In this document: positions 8,541 through 17,021 of the stretch, in pieces | Layout: the number at the start of each line of letters is the position of its first letter | Position numbering within the stretch: position 1 is the stretch's first letter | Assembly: GCF_047238345.1 (NCBI RefSeq) | Contig: NZ_JBDFMQ010000001.1 | Location: forward strand, 1,364,001-1,428,000 | Source of the DNA: Shouchella sp047238345 | Lineage (GTDB): Bacteria; Bacillota; Bacilli; Bacillales; Bacillaceae_D | DNA length: 64,000 nucleotides | Reading direction: 5' to 3' | The notes under the pieces: model-generated | What the model was told of the DNA's origin: nothing | What the model saw: only the letters and a program-made list of their open reading frames with translations | Databases searched by the model: none | Made by a program: the position numbers and the translations under genes

Positions 8541-9266
8541 ATGACAAACGTAACGATTTGGAATGAATATCGTCATGAAAAACAAAACGAAAAGGTAGCA
8601 AGCATTTATCCTGACGGCATTCATGGAGCGATTGCATCATTCTTGTCGGATGATCATTCTGTGAAAACAGCAACTTTAGATGAAAGTGAACACGGTTTAT
8701 CACAAGAAGTTCTAAACGAAACAGATGTGTTACTCTGGTGGGGACATATTGCCCATGATGAAGTAAGTGACGAGGTGGTGGCTCGTGTGCAAAAGCGTGT
8801 GTTAGAAGGAATGGGTCTAATCGTCCTTCACTCAGGTCACTTTTCAAAAATCTTTAAAACGTTGATGGGCACAAGCTGCGATCTAAAATGGCGTGAAGCA
8901 GATGAAAAAGAAAGACTGTGGGTTGTTAGTCCAAGTCATCCGATAGCAGAAGGTATTGATGAATATTTTGAGTTAGAGAAAGAAGAAATGTATGGAGAAC
9001 ACTTTGATATTCCAAATCCTGATGAAGTAGTCTTCATGAGCTGGTTCCAAGGTGGGGAAGTATTCCGTAGCGGGTGTACATTTAACCGCGGCAACGGAAA
9101 AATCTTTTATTTCCGACCAGGACATGAGACGTTCCCAACTTACGAAAACAAAAATGTGCAAACGGTTATAAAAAATGCGGTGAAGTGGGCAACTCCTACA
9201 AAGCGTTCCTACCCAACATACGGAAATGCTCAACCGTTAGAACCTGTTCCTGGGCAGTCGGAGTAA
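8541..9266 (+). CDS. ThuA-like domain protein
   Basis: 241 residues, single-domain ThuA family (trehalose-utilisation type, glutamine-amidotransferase-like fold). Recognisable parts are NVTIWNEYRHE at the start, DVLLWWGHIAHDEV near residue 70, the HSGHFSK segment near 97, and a late GKIFYFRPGHET region. ThuA proteins occur beside Gfo/Idh/MocA dehydrogenases and are linked to oxidised (3-keto) sugar metabolism; the precise reaction here is not known. There is no signal peptide, so it is cytoplasmic. ATG at 8541 follows AGAGGAGAG. It lies 17 bases after the LacI gene and 4 bases before the oxidoreductase. Confidence 0.85.
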   Translation: MTNVTIWNEYRHEKQNEKVASIYPDGIHGAIASFLSDDHSVKTATLDESEHGLSQEVLNETDVLLWWGHIAHDEVSDEVVARVQKRVLEGMGLIVLHSGHFSKIFKTLMGTSCDLKWREADEKERLWVVSPSHPIAEGIDEYFELEKEEMYGEHFDIPNPDEVVFMSWFQGGEVFRSGCTFNRGNGKIFYFRPGHETFPTYENKNVQTVIKNAVKWATPTKRSYPTYGNAQPLEPVPGQSE

Positions 9267-9270
9267 GCAT

Positions 9271-10275
9271 ATGAAATTTGGAATCATAGGGGTAGGTGGA
9301 ATAGCGACTAATCGACATATTCCAGCTCTACAGAAACTGACGGACGTTGAAATCTATGGTGTTTTCGATGTCAATCAAGTACGAGCAACTGAAGTGGCAG
9401 CAACGTTTTCAATTCCATTCATTGCAAAGTCTGAGAACGAGCTACATGAAAAAGTAGATGCAGTTATTATTTGTACACCGAATAAGTTCCATCACGAATC
9501 AGTCATTCGAGCGCTTGATGCCGGAAAGCATGTTTTTTGCGAGAAACCAATGGCGATTACGAGCTTAGAGGCGGCAGAAATGGAGCATGCAGCTAAAAAA
9601 GCGAACAAAGTGTTGCAAATTGGCTACCATTATCGATTTAAAAAAGAAGCTCTTGCTGCCAAAAAGCTAATTCAAGCTGGTGAGATTGGTGATCCCCTTG
9701 TCATTCGTGTAGAAGGCATGAGACGTAGAAAAGTTCCTGGTTGGGGTGTGTTTACGAACAAAGAACTCCAAGGTGGCGGGTGCTTAATGGATTATGGCTG
9801 CCACCTTCTAGATTTGGCACTTTGGCTCGTCGACTTTCCGGAAATTGAACGTGTGACTGGGCAAACGTACGAAATGATTAGTCGGCATGAAGATCAAGTA
9901 AATGAGTGGGGTATTTACGATGCTACAACAATTGATGTTGAGGATCATGCTACTGCCTATATAACGTTTAAAAATGGTGCAACCATGCTTTTTGAAACCT
10001 CTTGGGCAGCAAATATTCCAAGTGATAAAGAAGCCGTAAGCATTTCAGGAACGGCTGGCGGATTAAATGTGTTTCCTTTATCGGTTAATAAAGCATCTGC
10101 TGGAATGATGACAACCACACATGCAGATTGGGTAGCAGGGGAAAGCGATGAAGGGTTTGCTCAAGCGCAAAATTTTGTCCAAGCTTGTTTAGGTAAAGAA
10201 GATCCGCTTGTGAAAGCGAGTGAAGCGCAAAAAGTAACAGATGTTATTGAACGCATATACAAAGCGACTAAGTGA
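9271..10275 (+). CDS. Gfo/Idh/MocA-family NAD(P)-dependent oxidoreductase
   Basis: 334 residues. The N-terminal Rossmann fold starts with GIIGVGGIATNRHIPAL, and the family motif HVFCEKPMAIT (the EKP lysine) lies near residue 88-98. The C-terminal alpha/beta domain contains GGGCLMDYGCHLLDLALWL with the catalytic-region His. Family members oxidise or reduce sugars, inositols or amino sugars. It starts four bases after the ThuA gene, so the two products are probably made together and act on the same compound. No transporter or glycosidase is next to it, so the substrate must come from elsewhere. Confidence 0.92.
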   Translation: MKFGIIGVGGIATNRHIPALQKLTDVEIYGVFDVNQVRATEVAATFSIPFIAKSENELHEKVDAVIICTPNKFHHESVIRALDAGKHVFCEKPMAITSLEAAEMEHAAKKANKVLQIGYHYRFKKEALAAKKLIQAGEIGDPLVIRVEGMRRRKVPGWGVFTNKELQGGGCLMDYGCHLLDLALWLVDFPEIERVTGQTYEMISRHEDQVNEWGIYDATTIDVEDHATAYITFKNGATMLFETSWAANIPSDKEAVSISGTAGGLNVFPLSVNKASAGMMTTTHADWVAGESDEGFAQAQNFVQACLGKEDPLVKASEAQKVTDVIERIYKATK

Positions 10276-10279
10276 GCTG

Positions 10280-10317
10280 GCTAAAAAAAGTTTCTCAAAA
10301 GAACAAGCTTTTTTGCT
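10280..10317 (+). terminator. Probable terminator of the sugar module
   Basis: An imperfect hairpin, ctaaaaaaagttt against aacaagcttttttg, ending in a T-run, lies directly after the oxidoreductase stop. Confidence 0.5.
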
Positions 10318-10385
10318 AAATAAGGGTTTATAAATCGTTGAGGTTGGCTATCCTATAGAGAAGTCGATTATAGGAGCGATTGCCA

Positions 10386-10541
10386 ATGCGTGTCCATGGG
10401 AAACAAGAGCACCAAAAAGCGCTACAGGACTCAATTGATCGAATCCAATTAAATGATGCGAATACCATTTTCTCAAGGTTAGAATGCGGCACAGCGCCTA
10501 ATGATATTATTTTTATTAAGAAAGCGCTCTCGCGAAATTAA
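10386..10541 (+). CDS. Small hypothetical protein, 51 residues
   Basis: Begins MRVHGKQEHQKALQDSIDRI and ends KKALSRN. TAGGAG lies nine bases before the ATG. It is hydrophilic, without membrane segments, and has a single cysteine. I do not recognise it. Its position just before hisS is like that of the small yrzK gene in B. subtilis, but I cannot confirm homology. The hisS promoter starts four bases after its stop codon. The flanking terminator and promoter suggest it is its own short unit. Confidence 0.5.
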   Translation: MRVHGKQEHQKALQDSIDRIQLNDANTIFSRLECGTAPNDIIFIKKALSRN

Positions 10542-10544
10542 CTA

Positions 10545-10573
10545 TTGACGTGTGTGCAATCATTTCGTATAGT
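10545..10573 (+). promoter_or_regulatory. hisS-aspS promoter
   Basis: TTGACG at 10545-10550, a 17-base spacer and TATAGT at 10568-10573, directly upstream of the T-box leader. Confidence 0.8.
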
Positions 10574-10579
10574 AAGAAG

Positions 10580-10850
10580 CAACTAATTAAAAACGGCAAA
10601 ATGAACCATTGACGAGGAATAGTAGTTGAGGAGTATAGATGCAAAGAGAAGGCTGCCATTGGCTGGGAGTAGCCTCATCTACCGAAGCGAATGAACACCT
10701 TTGAGGATTTTCTCCTGAACACAAAAGTAGGGAGAAACGTAGCTGGCGTTAACAGGTCAAAGAGGAGACGCAGTCTCAAATTTGGGTGGCACCACGGGTT
10801 CAACTCTCGTCCCAGATGATTATTCATCTGAGGCGAGAGTTTTTTTGTTT
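10580..10850 (+). ncRNA. T-box leader of hisS-aspS
   Basis: The conserved T-box sequence GGGTGGCACCACGGGT (about 10783-10800) is followed by a terminator hairpin aactctcgtc / cgagagtt with a T-run near 10835-10848. Stem I spans about 10620-10715; the specifier loop reads GAACACC, with CAC (His) at 10696-10698 directly after a GAA. The leader lets transcription continue into hisS when tRNA-His is uncharged. An overlapping GAC (Asp) codon, which would allow response to tRNA-Asp, is not seen; the overlapping triplet is AAC. Confidence 0.9.
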
Positions 10851-10869
10851 TAAAAAGGAGAGAAAGCTG

Positions 10870-12156
10870 ATGTCCATTCGTTTGCCAAGAGGAACGCAAG
10901 ACATATTACCTGAAGATGCAGTTGTTTGGCAACATATCGAAAAAGTTGCGAAAGACGTATGTCAATCCTATCACTTCGAAGAAATTCGAACGCCAATTTT
11001 TGAACATACAGAAGTATTTACAAGAGGTGTAGGAGATACAACGGATATCGTCCAAAAAGAGATGTATACGTTTAAAGATCGAGGCGACCGAAGTTTAACC
11101 TTACGACCTGAGGGAACAGCAAGCGTTGTTCGTTCGTACGTTGAACATAAACTTTATGGAGAAGCGAATGCGCTAACGAAATTATTTTATACTGGACCGA
11201 TGTTTCGTTATGAACGCCCACAGGCAGGGAGAATGCGCCAATTTGTTCAATTCGGGGTAGAAGCATTAGGAAGTGCGAACCCACATTTAGATGCAGAAGT
11301 GCTGGCATTAATAATTGATATTTGTAATCGACTGGGGCTAGTCAACTTAAAGCTTGTTATTAATTCATTAGGGGACAAAGAAAGTCGTGATCGTCACCGT
11401 CAAGCATTAATTGATCACTTCACCCCATCAATAAACGAATTCTGTTCTGATTGTCAAACACGCTTGGATAAAAACCCATTGCGCATTCTTGATTGTAAAA
11501 AAGATCGCGACCACCCGTTAATGGAGACAGCTCCTGCCATTTTAGATTTTCTAAATGAAGAGTCTATGGGTTATTTTGAAAATCTGAAACACACATTAGA
11601 TCAACTAGGGATTTCTTATGAAGTCGATGCGACGCTAGTAAGAGGCTTGGATTATTACAACCATACGGCGTTTGAACTGATGAGTACGGCACCAGGTTTT
11701 GGAGCCATTACCACGTTATGTGGGGGTGGACGTTACAACGGTCTTGTCCAAGAGTTTGGCGGACCGGAAACGCCTGGAATTGGTTTTGCCTTTAGTATTG
11801 AGCGATTCATTTTAGCGATGAAAGCAGAAGGTGTTGCATTACCTGAACGGCCACAGCTGGATGCTTACGTCGTTGCTTTAGGAGAAGAAGCCAATCAACG
11901 AGCAGCTGTTCTTCTGCATGAATTGCGTAAAGATGGGTATCGTGTTGACAAAGATTATATGGGGAAGAAAATGAAAGCTCAATTTAAAACAGCAGACCGA
12001 AATGGCGCAGCATGCACAATTATTATTGGTGAAGATGAGCTAGCTAATGAACAAGCGGTTATTCGTCATATGGGTTCAGGCGAACAAAAAACCGTTTCTC
12101 TTGAATCTGTTGCAGTCGAATTAAGAGAGAGTATTAAAGGAGGAGCAGGATTGTGA
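10870..12156 (+). CDS. hisS: Histidyl-tRNA synthetase
   Basis: 428 residues, class II synthetase. The N-terminal RLPRGTQDILPED is a HisRS hallmark. Motif 2 is MFRYERPQAGRMRQF, the histidine-specific loop is LVRGLDYYNHTAFE, and motif 3 is GIGFAFSIERF; a C-terminal anticodon-binding domain follows. It charges tRNA-His. ATG at 10870 follows AAAGGAGAG; the frame extends back to 10786 only through the T-box leader. Its stop overlaps the aspS GTG, so the two are coupled. Confidence 0.97.
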   Translation: MSIRLPRGTQDILPEDAVVWQHIEKVAKDVCQSYHFEEIRTPIFEHTEVFTRGVGDTTDIVQKEMYTFKDRGDRSLTLRPEGTASVVRSYVEHKLYGEANALTKLFYTGPMFRYERPQAGRMRQFVQFGVEALGSANPHLDAEVLALIIDICNRLGLVNLKLVINSLGDKESRDRHRQALIDHFTPSINEFCSDCQTRLDKNPLRILDCKKDRDHPLMETAPAILDFLNEESMGYFENLKHTLDQLGISYEVDATLVRGLDYYNHTAFELMSTAPGFGAITTLCGGGRYNGLVQEFGGPETPGIGFAFSIERFILAMKAEGVALPERPQLDAYVVALGEEANQRAAVLLHELRKDGYRVDKDYMGKKMKAQFKTADRNGAACTIIIGEDELANEQAVIRHMGSGEQKTVSLESVAVELRESIKGGAGL

Positions 12157-13925
12157 GTAAACGAACGCATCATTGTGGAGATCTTTCCAAGCATCAGACA
12201 GGGGAAGAGGTAAGTTTAGTTGGCTGGGTACAACGAAGAAGAGATTTAGGGCAAGTCATTTTCTTAGATGTTCGGGACCGATCCGGTGTTATTCAAGTTG
12301 TTTGTAGCCCAGACATCAATGAACAAGCGTTGAAAACAGCTGACCGTGTACGAAATGAATACATGATTTCTGTTAAAGGAATCGTTGTTGAACGTGATGA
12401 AAAAGCGGTTAATAAGAAAATTACAACAGGTGAAATTGAAATTCATGTTCATTCATTTGAACTGTTAAATGCTTCAAAACCGCTTCCGTTTCAAATCGAA
12501 GCAAATACAGATGCTTCTGAAGATGTTCGTTTGAAATATCGATACTTAGACTTGCGTCGTCCCGACATGCAAGAAGCATTTAAATTAAGACATAAAGTAA
12601 CGAAGACCGTTCGGGATTTTCTTGATCATGATGGATTCTTAGAAATTGAAACACCGATGTTAACAAAAAGTACACCTGAAGGAGCAAGAGATTACCTAGT
12701 GCCAAGCCGTGTGCACCATGGTGAATTTTATGCACTTCCACAATCACCGCAGATTTTCAAACAATTGCTGATGGTATCTGGATTTGAAAAATATTTTCAG
12801 ATTGTGCGATGTTTTAGAGATGAAGATTTACGAGCGGATCGCCAGCCTGAGTTTACACAAATAGATATTGAAGCAAGTTTTCTTGATACAGAAGATATCC
12901 TTGGAATGACAGAAACACTAATGAAGAAGTTAATGCTTGATACCCACGGTCTGAAGTTTGAGGGGTCCTTTGAGCGGATGACATATGAAGATGCAATGAA
13001 TCGCTACGGCTCTGACAAACCTGATACCCGATTTGGGATGGAACTAGTTGATTTGACTACAGTCTTAGAAGATACGGAGTTTAAAGTATTTAGACAAGCA
13101 ATTGATTCAAATGGTATTGTAAAAGGGATCAACCTCAATGGTGGTGCTGACAAACTTTCTCGTAAAGAGATTGATGCACTTACGGATTTTGTTAAGCCAT
13201 ATGGAGCAAAAGGTTTAGCTTGGCTGAAGGTTGAAGAAGAAGGGTTAAAAGGACCGATTGCAAAATTCTTTAATCCTGAACAAACAGAAGCGTTGCTTGA
13301 AAGCATGCAAGCAAAGCCAGGTGACTTATTATTCTTCGGTGCAGATAAGAAGCAAATTGTCTTTGATTCATTAGGTGCACTACGTTTGAAATTCGGAAAG
13401 GATTTTGACCTAATTGATACAAGTAAATTCAATTTCCTTTGGGTTGTTGACTTTCCGCTCGTTGAGTATGATGAGCAGGCAAGACGTTATGTGGCTCTCC
13501 ACCACCCATTCACACGTCCGAAAAAAGAAGATGAACATTTACTTGAGTCGAATCCTGATGATGTGCGAGCAGAAGCGTATGACCTCGTCTTGAATGGCTA
13601 CGAGCTTGGAGGCGGTTCTCAACGTATTTACGAGCGTGAGCTTCAAGAAAAAATGTTCCAAACGCTTGGATTTTCAAAGGAACAAGCCAATGAAGAGTTT
13701 GGCTTTTTGCTTGAAGCATTTGAATATGGCACTCCTCCACATGGTGGAATTGCGCTAGGCTTAGACCGAATTGTCATGTTACTGGCACAAAAAACAAATT
13801 TACGTGAAGTCATTGCCTTCCCGAAAACGGCAAGTGCTAGTGATTTAATGACACATGCACCAGGTGCAGTCAGTGTGGAACAGTTAATTGATTTAAATCT
13901 TTCTGTCCTTGGGAAGCGTGGTTGA
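12153..13925 (+). CDS. aspS: Aspartyl-tRNA synthetase
   Basis: 590 residues, bacterial-type AspRS. The N-terminal OB fold starts with GWVQRRRDLGQVIFLDVRDR, motif 2 is FRDEDLRADRQPEFTQ, a GAD insertion domain lies around residues 290-410, and motif 3 reads GLDRIVML near the C terminus. The GTG start at 12153 overlaps the hisS stop by four bases and has AAAGGAGGAGCAGG upstream. It shares the T-box leader. The promoter of the next unit begins inside its stop codon. Confidence 0.97.
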   Translation: MSKRTHHCGDLSKHQTGEEVSLVGWVQRRRDLGQVIFLDVRDRSGVIQVVCSPDINEQALKTADRVRNEYMISVKGIVVERDEKAVNKKITTGEIEIHVHSFELLNASKPLPFQIEANTDASEDVRLKYRYLDLRRPDMQEAFKLRHKVTKTVRDFLDHDGFLEIETPMLTKSTPEGARDYLVPSRVHHGEFYALPQSPQIFKQLLMVSGFEKYFQIVRCFRDEDLRADRQPEFTQIDIEASFLDTEDILGMTETLMKKLMLDTHGLKFEGSFERMTYEDAMNRYGSDKPDTRFGMELVDLTTVLEDTEFKVFRQAIDSNGIVKGINLNGGADKLSRKEIDALTDFVKPYGAKGLAWLKVEEEGLKGPIAKFFNPEQTEALLESMQAKPGDLLFFGADKKQIVFDSLGALRLKFGKDFDLIDTSKFNFLWVVDFPLVEYDEQARRYVALHHPFTRPKKEDEHLLESNPDDVRAEAYDLVLNGYELGGGSQRIYERELQEKMFQTLGFSKEQANEEFGFLLEAFEYGTPPHGGIALGLDRIVMLLAQKTNLREVIAFPKTASASDLMTHAPGAVSVEQLIDLNLSVLGKRG

Positions 13926-13950
13926 CAGAAGAAACACATCCCTCTATAAT
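13922..13950 (+). promoter_or_regulatory. Consensus promoter of the hom unit
   Basis: TTGACA at 13922-13927, a 17-base spacer and TATAAT at 13945-13950: a perfect SigA consensus. The aspS stop TGA is part of the -35 box. Confidence 0.9.
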
Positions 13951-13983
13951 TACGGATACTATCAAGTTTAAAATCCATACGAA

Positions 13984-14085
13984 CTTATCGAGAGTGGCGG
14001 AGGGACTGACCCGATGAAGCCCGGCAACCAACCTATGTGAGGTTAAGGTGCTACATTCAGCAGAACAGTGGTTCTGAGAGATAAG
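13984..14085 (+). ncRNA. SAM-I (S-box) riboswitch
   Basis: The aptamer runs from CTTATCgagagtggcggag to GAGAGATAAG, whose ends pair. It contains the S-box core segments gaagcccggcaacc and aaggtgct...cagc. Bound S-adenosylmethionine stops transcription of the downstream homoserine dehydrogenase gene. Confidence 0.95.
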
Positions 14086-14095
14086 CAAAGGCAAA

Positions 14096-14132
14096 AAGCC
14101 CCTTTTCTTATCCAAGAAGAGGGGCTTTTTTT
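14096..14132 (+). terminator. S-box expression-platform terminator
   Basis: aaagcccct pairs with agaggggctt, followed by eight T. It forms when SAM is bound, cutting off hom transcription. Confidence 0.9.
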
Positions 14133-14154
14133 AATGAAGGAGAGGGTGACAGAG

Positions 14155-15369
14155 ATGAAAATTGGTCTAATTGGATACGGTACGGTTGGAAGCGGCGTAT
14201 ATGAACGATTAATTCGTTCCAGAGAACAGATTGAAACTATTATCGGAGAAAAATTCGAAATCATTCGTATTTTAGTGAAAGATGTGAAGAAACATGAGGC
14301 TGTTCACCGAAATCTTTTTACATCTTCATGGGAGTCTTTTTTTGAACAGGAACAATACGATCTTGTTTTTGAAGCAATAAACGGAACAGACCTTCCAAAA
14401 TCATTTACGGAGTCATTGTTAAAGCAAGGGACGTCCGTTATTTCTGCTAACAAAAAGCTTGTGGCACTGCACGGGGAAGAACTTGAGCAACTTGCTTATG
14501 ATCACGGTGCTTATTACGGTTGGGATGCGGCAGTATGTGGGGCAATCCCTATAGTGAATGTTTTCAAAAGTGTGTTAGTTACAACGAATATCCAGTCGAT
14601 TGCAGGTATCCTCAACGGGACAAGTAATTATATTCTCACAAAAATGGAGGAAGGAAGAACCTATGAAGATGCGTTGGAACAAGCTCAATCATTAGGTTAT
14701 GCAGAGGAGGATCCTACTTCTGATGTAGAAGGGTGGGATGCTGTTTATAAACTCTGCTTATTGGCAAGACAATGTTATGATCAATGGATTTCCCCAAATG
14801 ATATTGAACGTGTTGGAATAAGTCATATTGACCAGTGGCACATTCAAGCGGCAAAAGCGCTCCACTTATCCTTTAAATTAATTGCGAAATTAGAAGTAGA
14901 TTCAACGTCCCTAAAAGGGTTCGTCAAGCCTGCTTTAATTGATCAAGAACATTCTTTAGCGCCAATTCGTGGCGTTTTAAATGCTGTTACCCTTGAAGGG
15001 AAAGATATGGAACGACTTATTTTTGCCGGTCCTGGTGCCGGAAAAGAAACAACAGCAAACAGCGTGGTAGAAGATTTTATTTTCCATGAACAACAGCGAG
15101 ACGTATTGCCACGTTTTACGTATCGTTTAACGAAAATCGAGGAAGGCATTTCAGAAAAATTAACAGCGCAAGAAGTATGGTTTTGTAAAAACGAACAGCT
15201 AAGTGAGGTCAAGCCATATTTAGAAAAAACAAAGGTTTGGAAGGAAAAAGAAGTAAAAGGAGGAAAAGTGTTTATTGTGACGCCACTTTCGTCAGCAACA
15301 CCATTCTTTACATTCCCACTGCTGACAGAAGTAGATCAAGAACATGCAACAGTGGAAAGTAAATTATAG
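14155..15369 (+). CDS. hom: Homoserine dehydrogenase
   Basis: 404 residues. The Rossmann motif is GLIGYGTVGSGVY at residues 4-16; the catalytic domain includes ISANKKL, GILNGTSNYILTKMEEG and EEDPTSDVEGWDA with the Asp/Glu residues used for homoserine binding. It converts aspartate semialdehyde to homoserine, precursor of threonine and methionine. Typical enzymes end in a regulatory ACT domain; the last 60-70 residues here do not resemble one. SAM-riboswitch control suggests this copy serves methionine synthesis. ATG at 14155 follows GGAGAGGGTGA; an ATG at 14134 would overlap the terminator. Confidence 0.9.
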   Translation: MKIGLIGYGTVGSGVYERLIRSREQIETIIGEKFEIIRILVKDVKKHEAVHRNLFTSSWESFFEQEQYDLVFEAINGTDLPKSFTESLLKQGTSVISANKKLVALHGEELEQLAYDHGAYYGWDAAVCGAIPIVNVFKSVLVTTNIQSIAGILNGTSNYILTKMEEGRTYEDALEQAQSLGYAEEDPTSDVEGWDAVYKLCLLARQCYDQWISPNDIERVGISHIDQWHIQAAKALHLSFKLIAKLEVDSTSLKGFVKPALIDQEHSLAPIRGVLNAVTLEGKDMERLIFAGPGAGKETTANSVVEDFIFHEQQRDVLPRFTYRLTKIEEGISEKLTAQEVWFCKNEQLSEVKPYLEKTKVWKEKEVKGGKVFIVTPLSSATPFFTFPLLTEVDQEHATVESKL

Positions 15370-15675
15370 ATGGTATTTTGTTTCAGGAACAAGCTTTTTA
15401 AATTCTTTAATAAAGGGCTCTGGCGACGTTTTAATTTTGTACGTCGTTACCCCTCTACTAGTGTGTAGGTATAAAAAACCTAATGAATGTGGTGTGTCGC
15501 TTGGAAATCGATACGAGATATCAAACACACTATCAATTGGAAAGTGATCGGTATTTGTTTCAATGCGGTCGCTATACAAAGCTAATTCGAAGGAACTTTC
15601 AACGACTCTTTTTTCTAGTAAAGCAATCTCCTGCGTTACTTCAATGCATCGCTGTATTACAATGGCGCTCATCAT
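15364..15675 (-). CDS. Conserved-looking hypothetical protein, 103 residues
   Basis: Read leftwards from ATG ATG at 15675/15672, with AAAGGAGG seven to ten bases upstream, so translation is well supported. The sequence is soluble: an N-terminal helix (residues 1-25) is followed by a run of beta-type segments (SFELALYSDRIETN, GFLYLHTSRGVTTYKI) and a last helix ending EFKKL. This looks like a small pleckstrin-homology-like fold, but that is a guess from pattern only. The 3' end overlaps hom by six bases in convergent orientation. Function unknown. Confidence 0.7.
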   Translation of the reverse strand: MMSAIVIQRCIEVTQEIALLEKRVVESSFELALYSDRIETNTDHFPIDSVFDISYRFPSDTPHSLGFLYLHTSRGVTTYKIKTSPEPFIKEFKKLVPETKYHL

Positions 15676-15814
15676 CGTTGCCTCCTTTTAAAGAGAATGT
15701 ATCATATTTTTCGTGAAAACTCGATTAATATGCAAGGTTTGCTTGTGAAAAATGTTGGGTATATAAGGACAAACAACAAGCATATGCCTTTAGTCGCAAT
15801 TTTTTGAAAAATGA

Positions 15815-15843
15815 TTGCTTAATGGTGAAAAACCTGATATGAT
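15815..15843 (+). promoter_or_regulatory. 6S RNA promoter
   Basis: TTGCTT at 15815-15820, a 17-base spacer and TATGAT at 15838-15843; the predicted start is near 15850. Confidence 0.7.
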
Positions 15844-15849
15844 AACGAT

Positions 15850-16066
15850 AATTACATATCCTGATCTGTTCGTAAGGGCTTTATTCTTTGAGCCAACACT
15901 TTAAAAAAGGGAGCTTGCTGTTGCTATTTTGCTTACATGCCTCGGTAGCTGAGGACTTAAAATGAATGGTACAAAGCACCCACCTGCCTGGCAGGTTCAA
16001 AGCATCGACTTCCTACGGCAAGATCGGGATAACACGAAGCATTTTCTGTATAGGAAATGCTTTTTG
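15850..16066 (+). ncRNA. bsrA: 6S RNA (bsrA-like)
   Basis: A noncoding unit with its own promoter and a terminator (gcattttc / ggaaatgc, then T-run, 16039-16066). Its ends form the long closing stem of 6S RNA: atcctgatct at 15858-15867 pairs with agatcgggat at 16021-16030, extended by further pairs and internal mismatches. An inner hairpin acctgc/gcaggt lies at 15982-15996. Length between closing ends is about 173 nt. In B. subtilis bsrA lies between aspS and yrvM (tcdA), matching this position. 6S RNA binds SigA-RNA polymerase by mimicking an open promoter. Confidence 0.82.
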
Positions 16067-16138
16067 TAGTGTGCTTTTAGAGGAGAATATGATATGATCA
16101 CAACAGCAAAATGGAATGAATAAAGGAGTATGATGGAC

Positions 16139-16906
16139 GTGTTACACCAGTTTTCAAGAAATGAACTGGCCATTGGTCATGACGGTTTAAGTCGATTAAA
16201 AGGAAGTACAGTTGCGGTGCTCGGTGTTGGTGGAGTAGGCTCATTTTCAGCAGAAGCGCTTGCCCGTTCTGGTGTCGGTAAAATCGTCCTTGTTGACAAA
16301 GACGATGTTGATATTACAAATGTGAATAGGCAAATTCACGCATTGCTATCAACGGTTGGCCAGCCTAAAGTGGATTTAATGGCGGAGAGAATAAAAGACA
16401 TAAACCCTGACTGCAAAGTTGTTGCGCTTAAAATGTTTTATACAGAAGAGACATACGAAGATTTCTTTTCTCATAAATTAGACTTTGTTATTGACGCAAG
16501 CGATACAATCTCATATAAAATTCACTTAATTAAAGAGTGTCGAAAGAGAAACATTCCATTAATTTCGAGTATGGGTGTCGCCAATAAACTAGATCCGACC
16601 CGTCTTCGTATTGAAGACATATCCAAAACCAGTTATGATCCGATTGCAAAAGTGATTCGGACGCGATTAAGAAAAGATGGAATTCATAAAGGCGTAACAG
16701 TTGTCTTTTCTGATGAAAAACCAATACAAATTCGTGAGGATATTCGCCAAGAAATTGTTCCAGAAAGTGCGGAGCAAGGGAAGATTCGTAAAGCGAAGCT
16801 TCCACCATCATCAAATGCGTTTGTTCCATCTGTGTCTGGTTTAATTATGGCTGGACATGTCATTACAAAGCTGTTGGATGGGATTGAAATCAATCGCCAA
16901 GACTAA
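16139..16906 (+). CDS. tcdA: tRNA threonylcarbamoyladenosine dehydratase
   Basis: 255 residues, E1/ThiF-like fold. The ATP loop is VLGVGGVGSFSAEALARSG and the adenylation Asp lies in VDKDDVDITNVNRQ. TcdA cyclises t6A37 in tRNA to ct6A. The GTG at 16139 (LHQFSRNELAIG follows) is preferred because AAAGGAG sits ten bases upstream; ATG 16130 and 16133 are too close to it. A C-terminal KLPPSSNAFVPSVSGLIMA segment is family-typical. The gene follows 6S RNA, as yrvM does in B. subtilis. TTGTAG at 16064 with TATGAT at 16088 is a possible promoter. Confidence 0.94.
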   Translation: MLHQFSRNELAIGHDGLSRLKGSTVAVLGVGGVGSFSAEALARSGVGKIVLVDKDDVDITNVNRQIHALLSTVGQPKVDLMAERIKDINPDCKVVALKMFYTEETYEDFFSHKLDFVIDASDTISYKIHLIKECRKRNIPLISSMGVANKLDPTRLRIEDISKTSYDPIAKVIRTRLRKDGIHKGVTVVFSDEKPIQIREDIRQEIVPESAEQGKIRKAKLPPSSNAFVPSVSGLIMAGHVITKLLDGIEINRQD

Positions 16907-17021
16907 CCGCGTTTTTTGCAGTCAGTTTGAATTTGCAACACGTTACAGCCGGCTTGGTTCTACTAGGAAATATAGTGAATGGAACTAGGGTGTATGTAAA
17001 TCTTATTTCTCTCATGTCACA

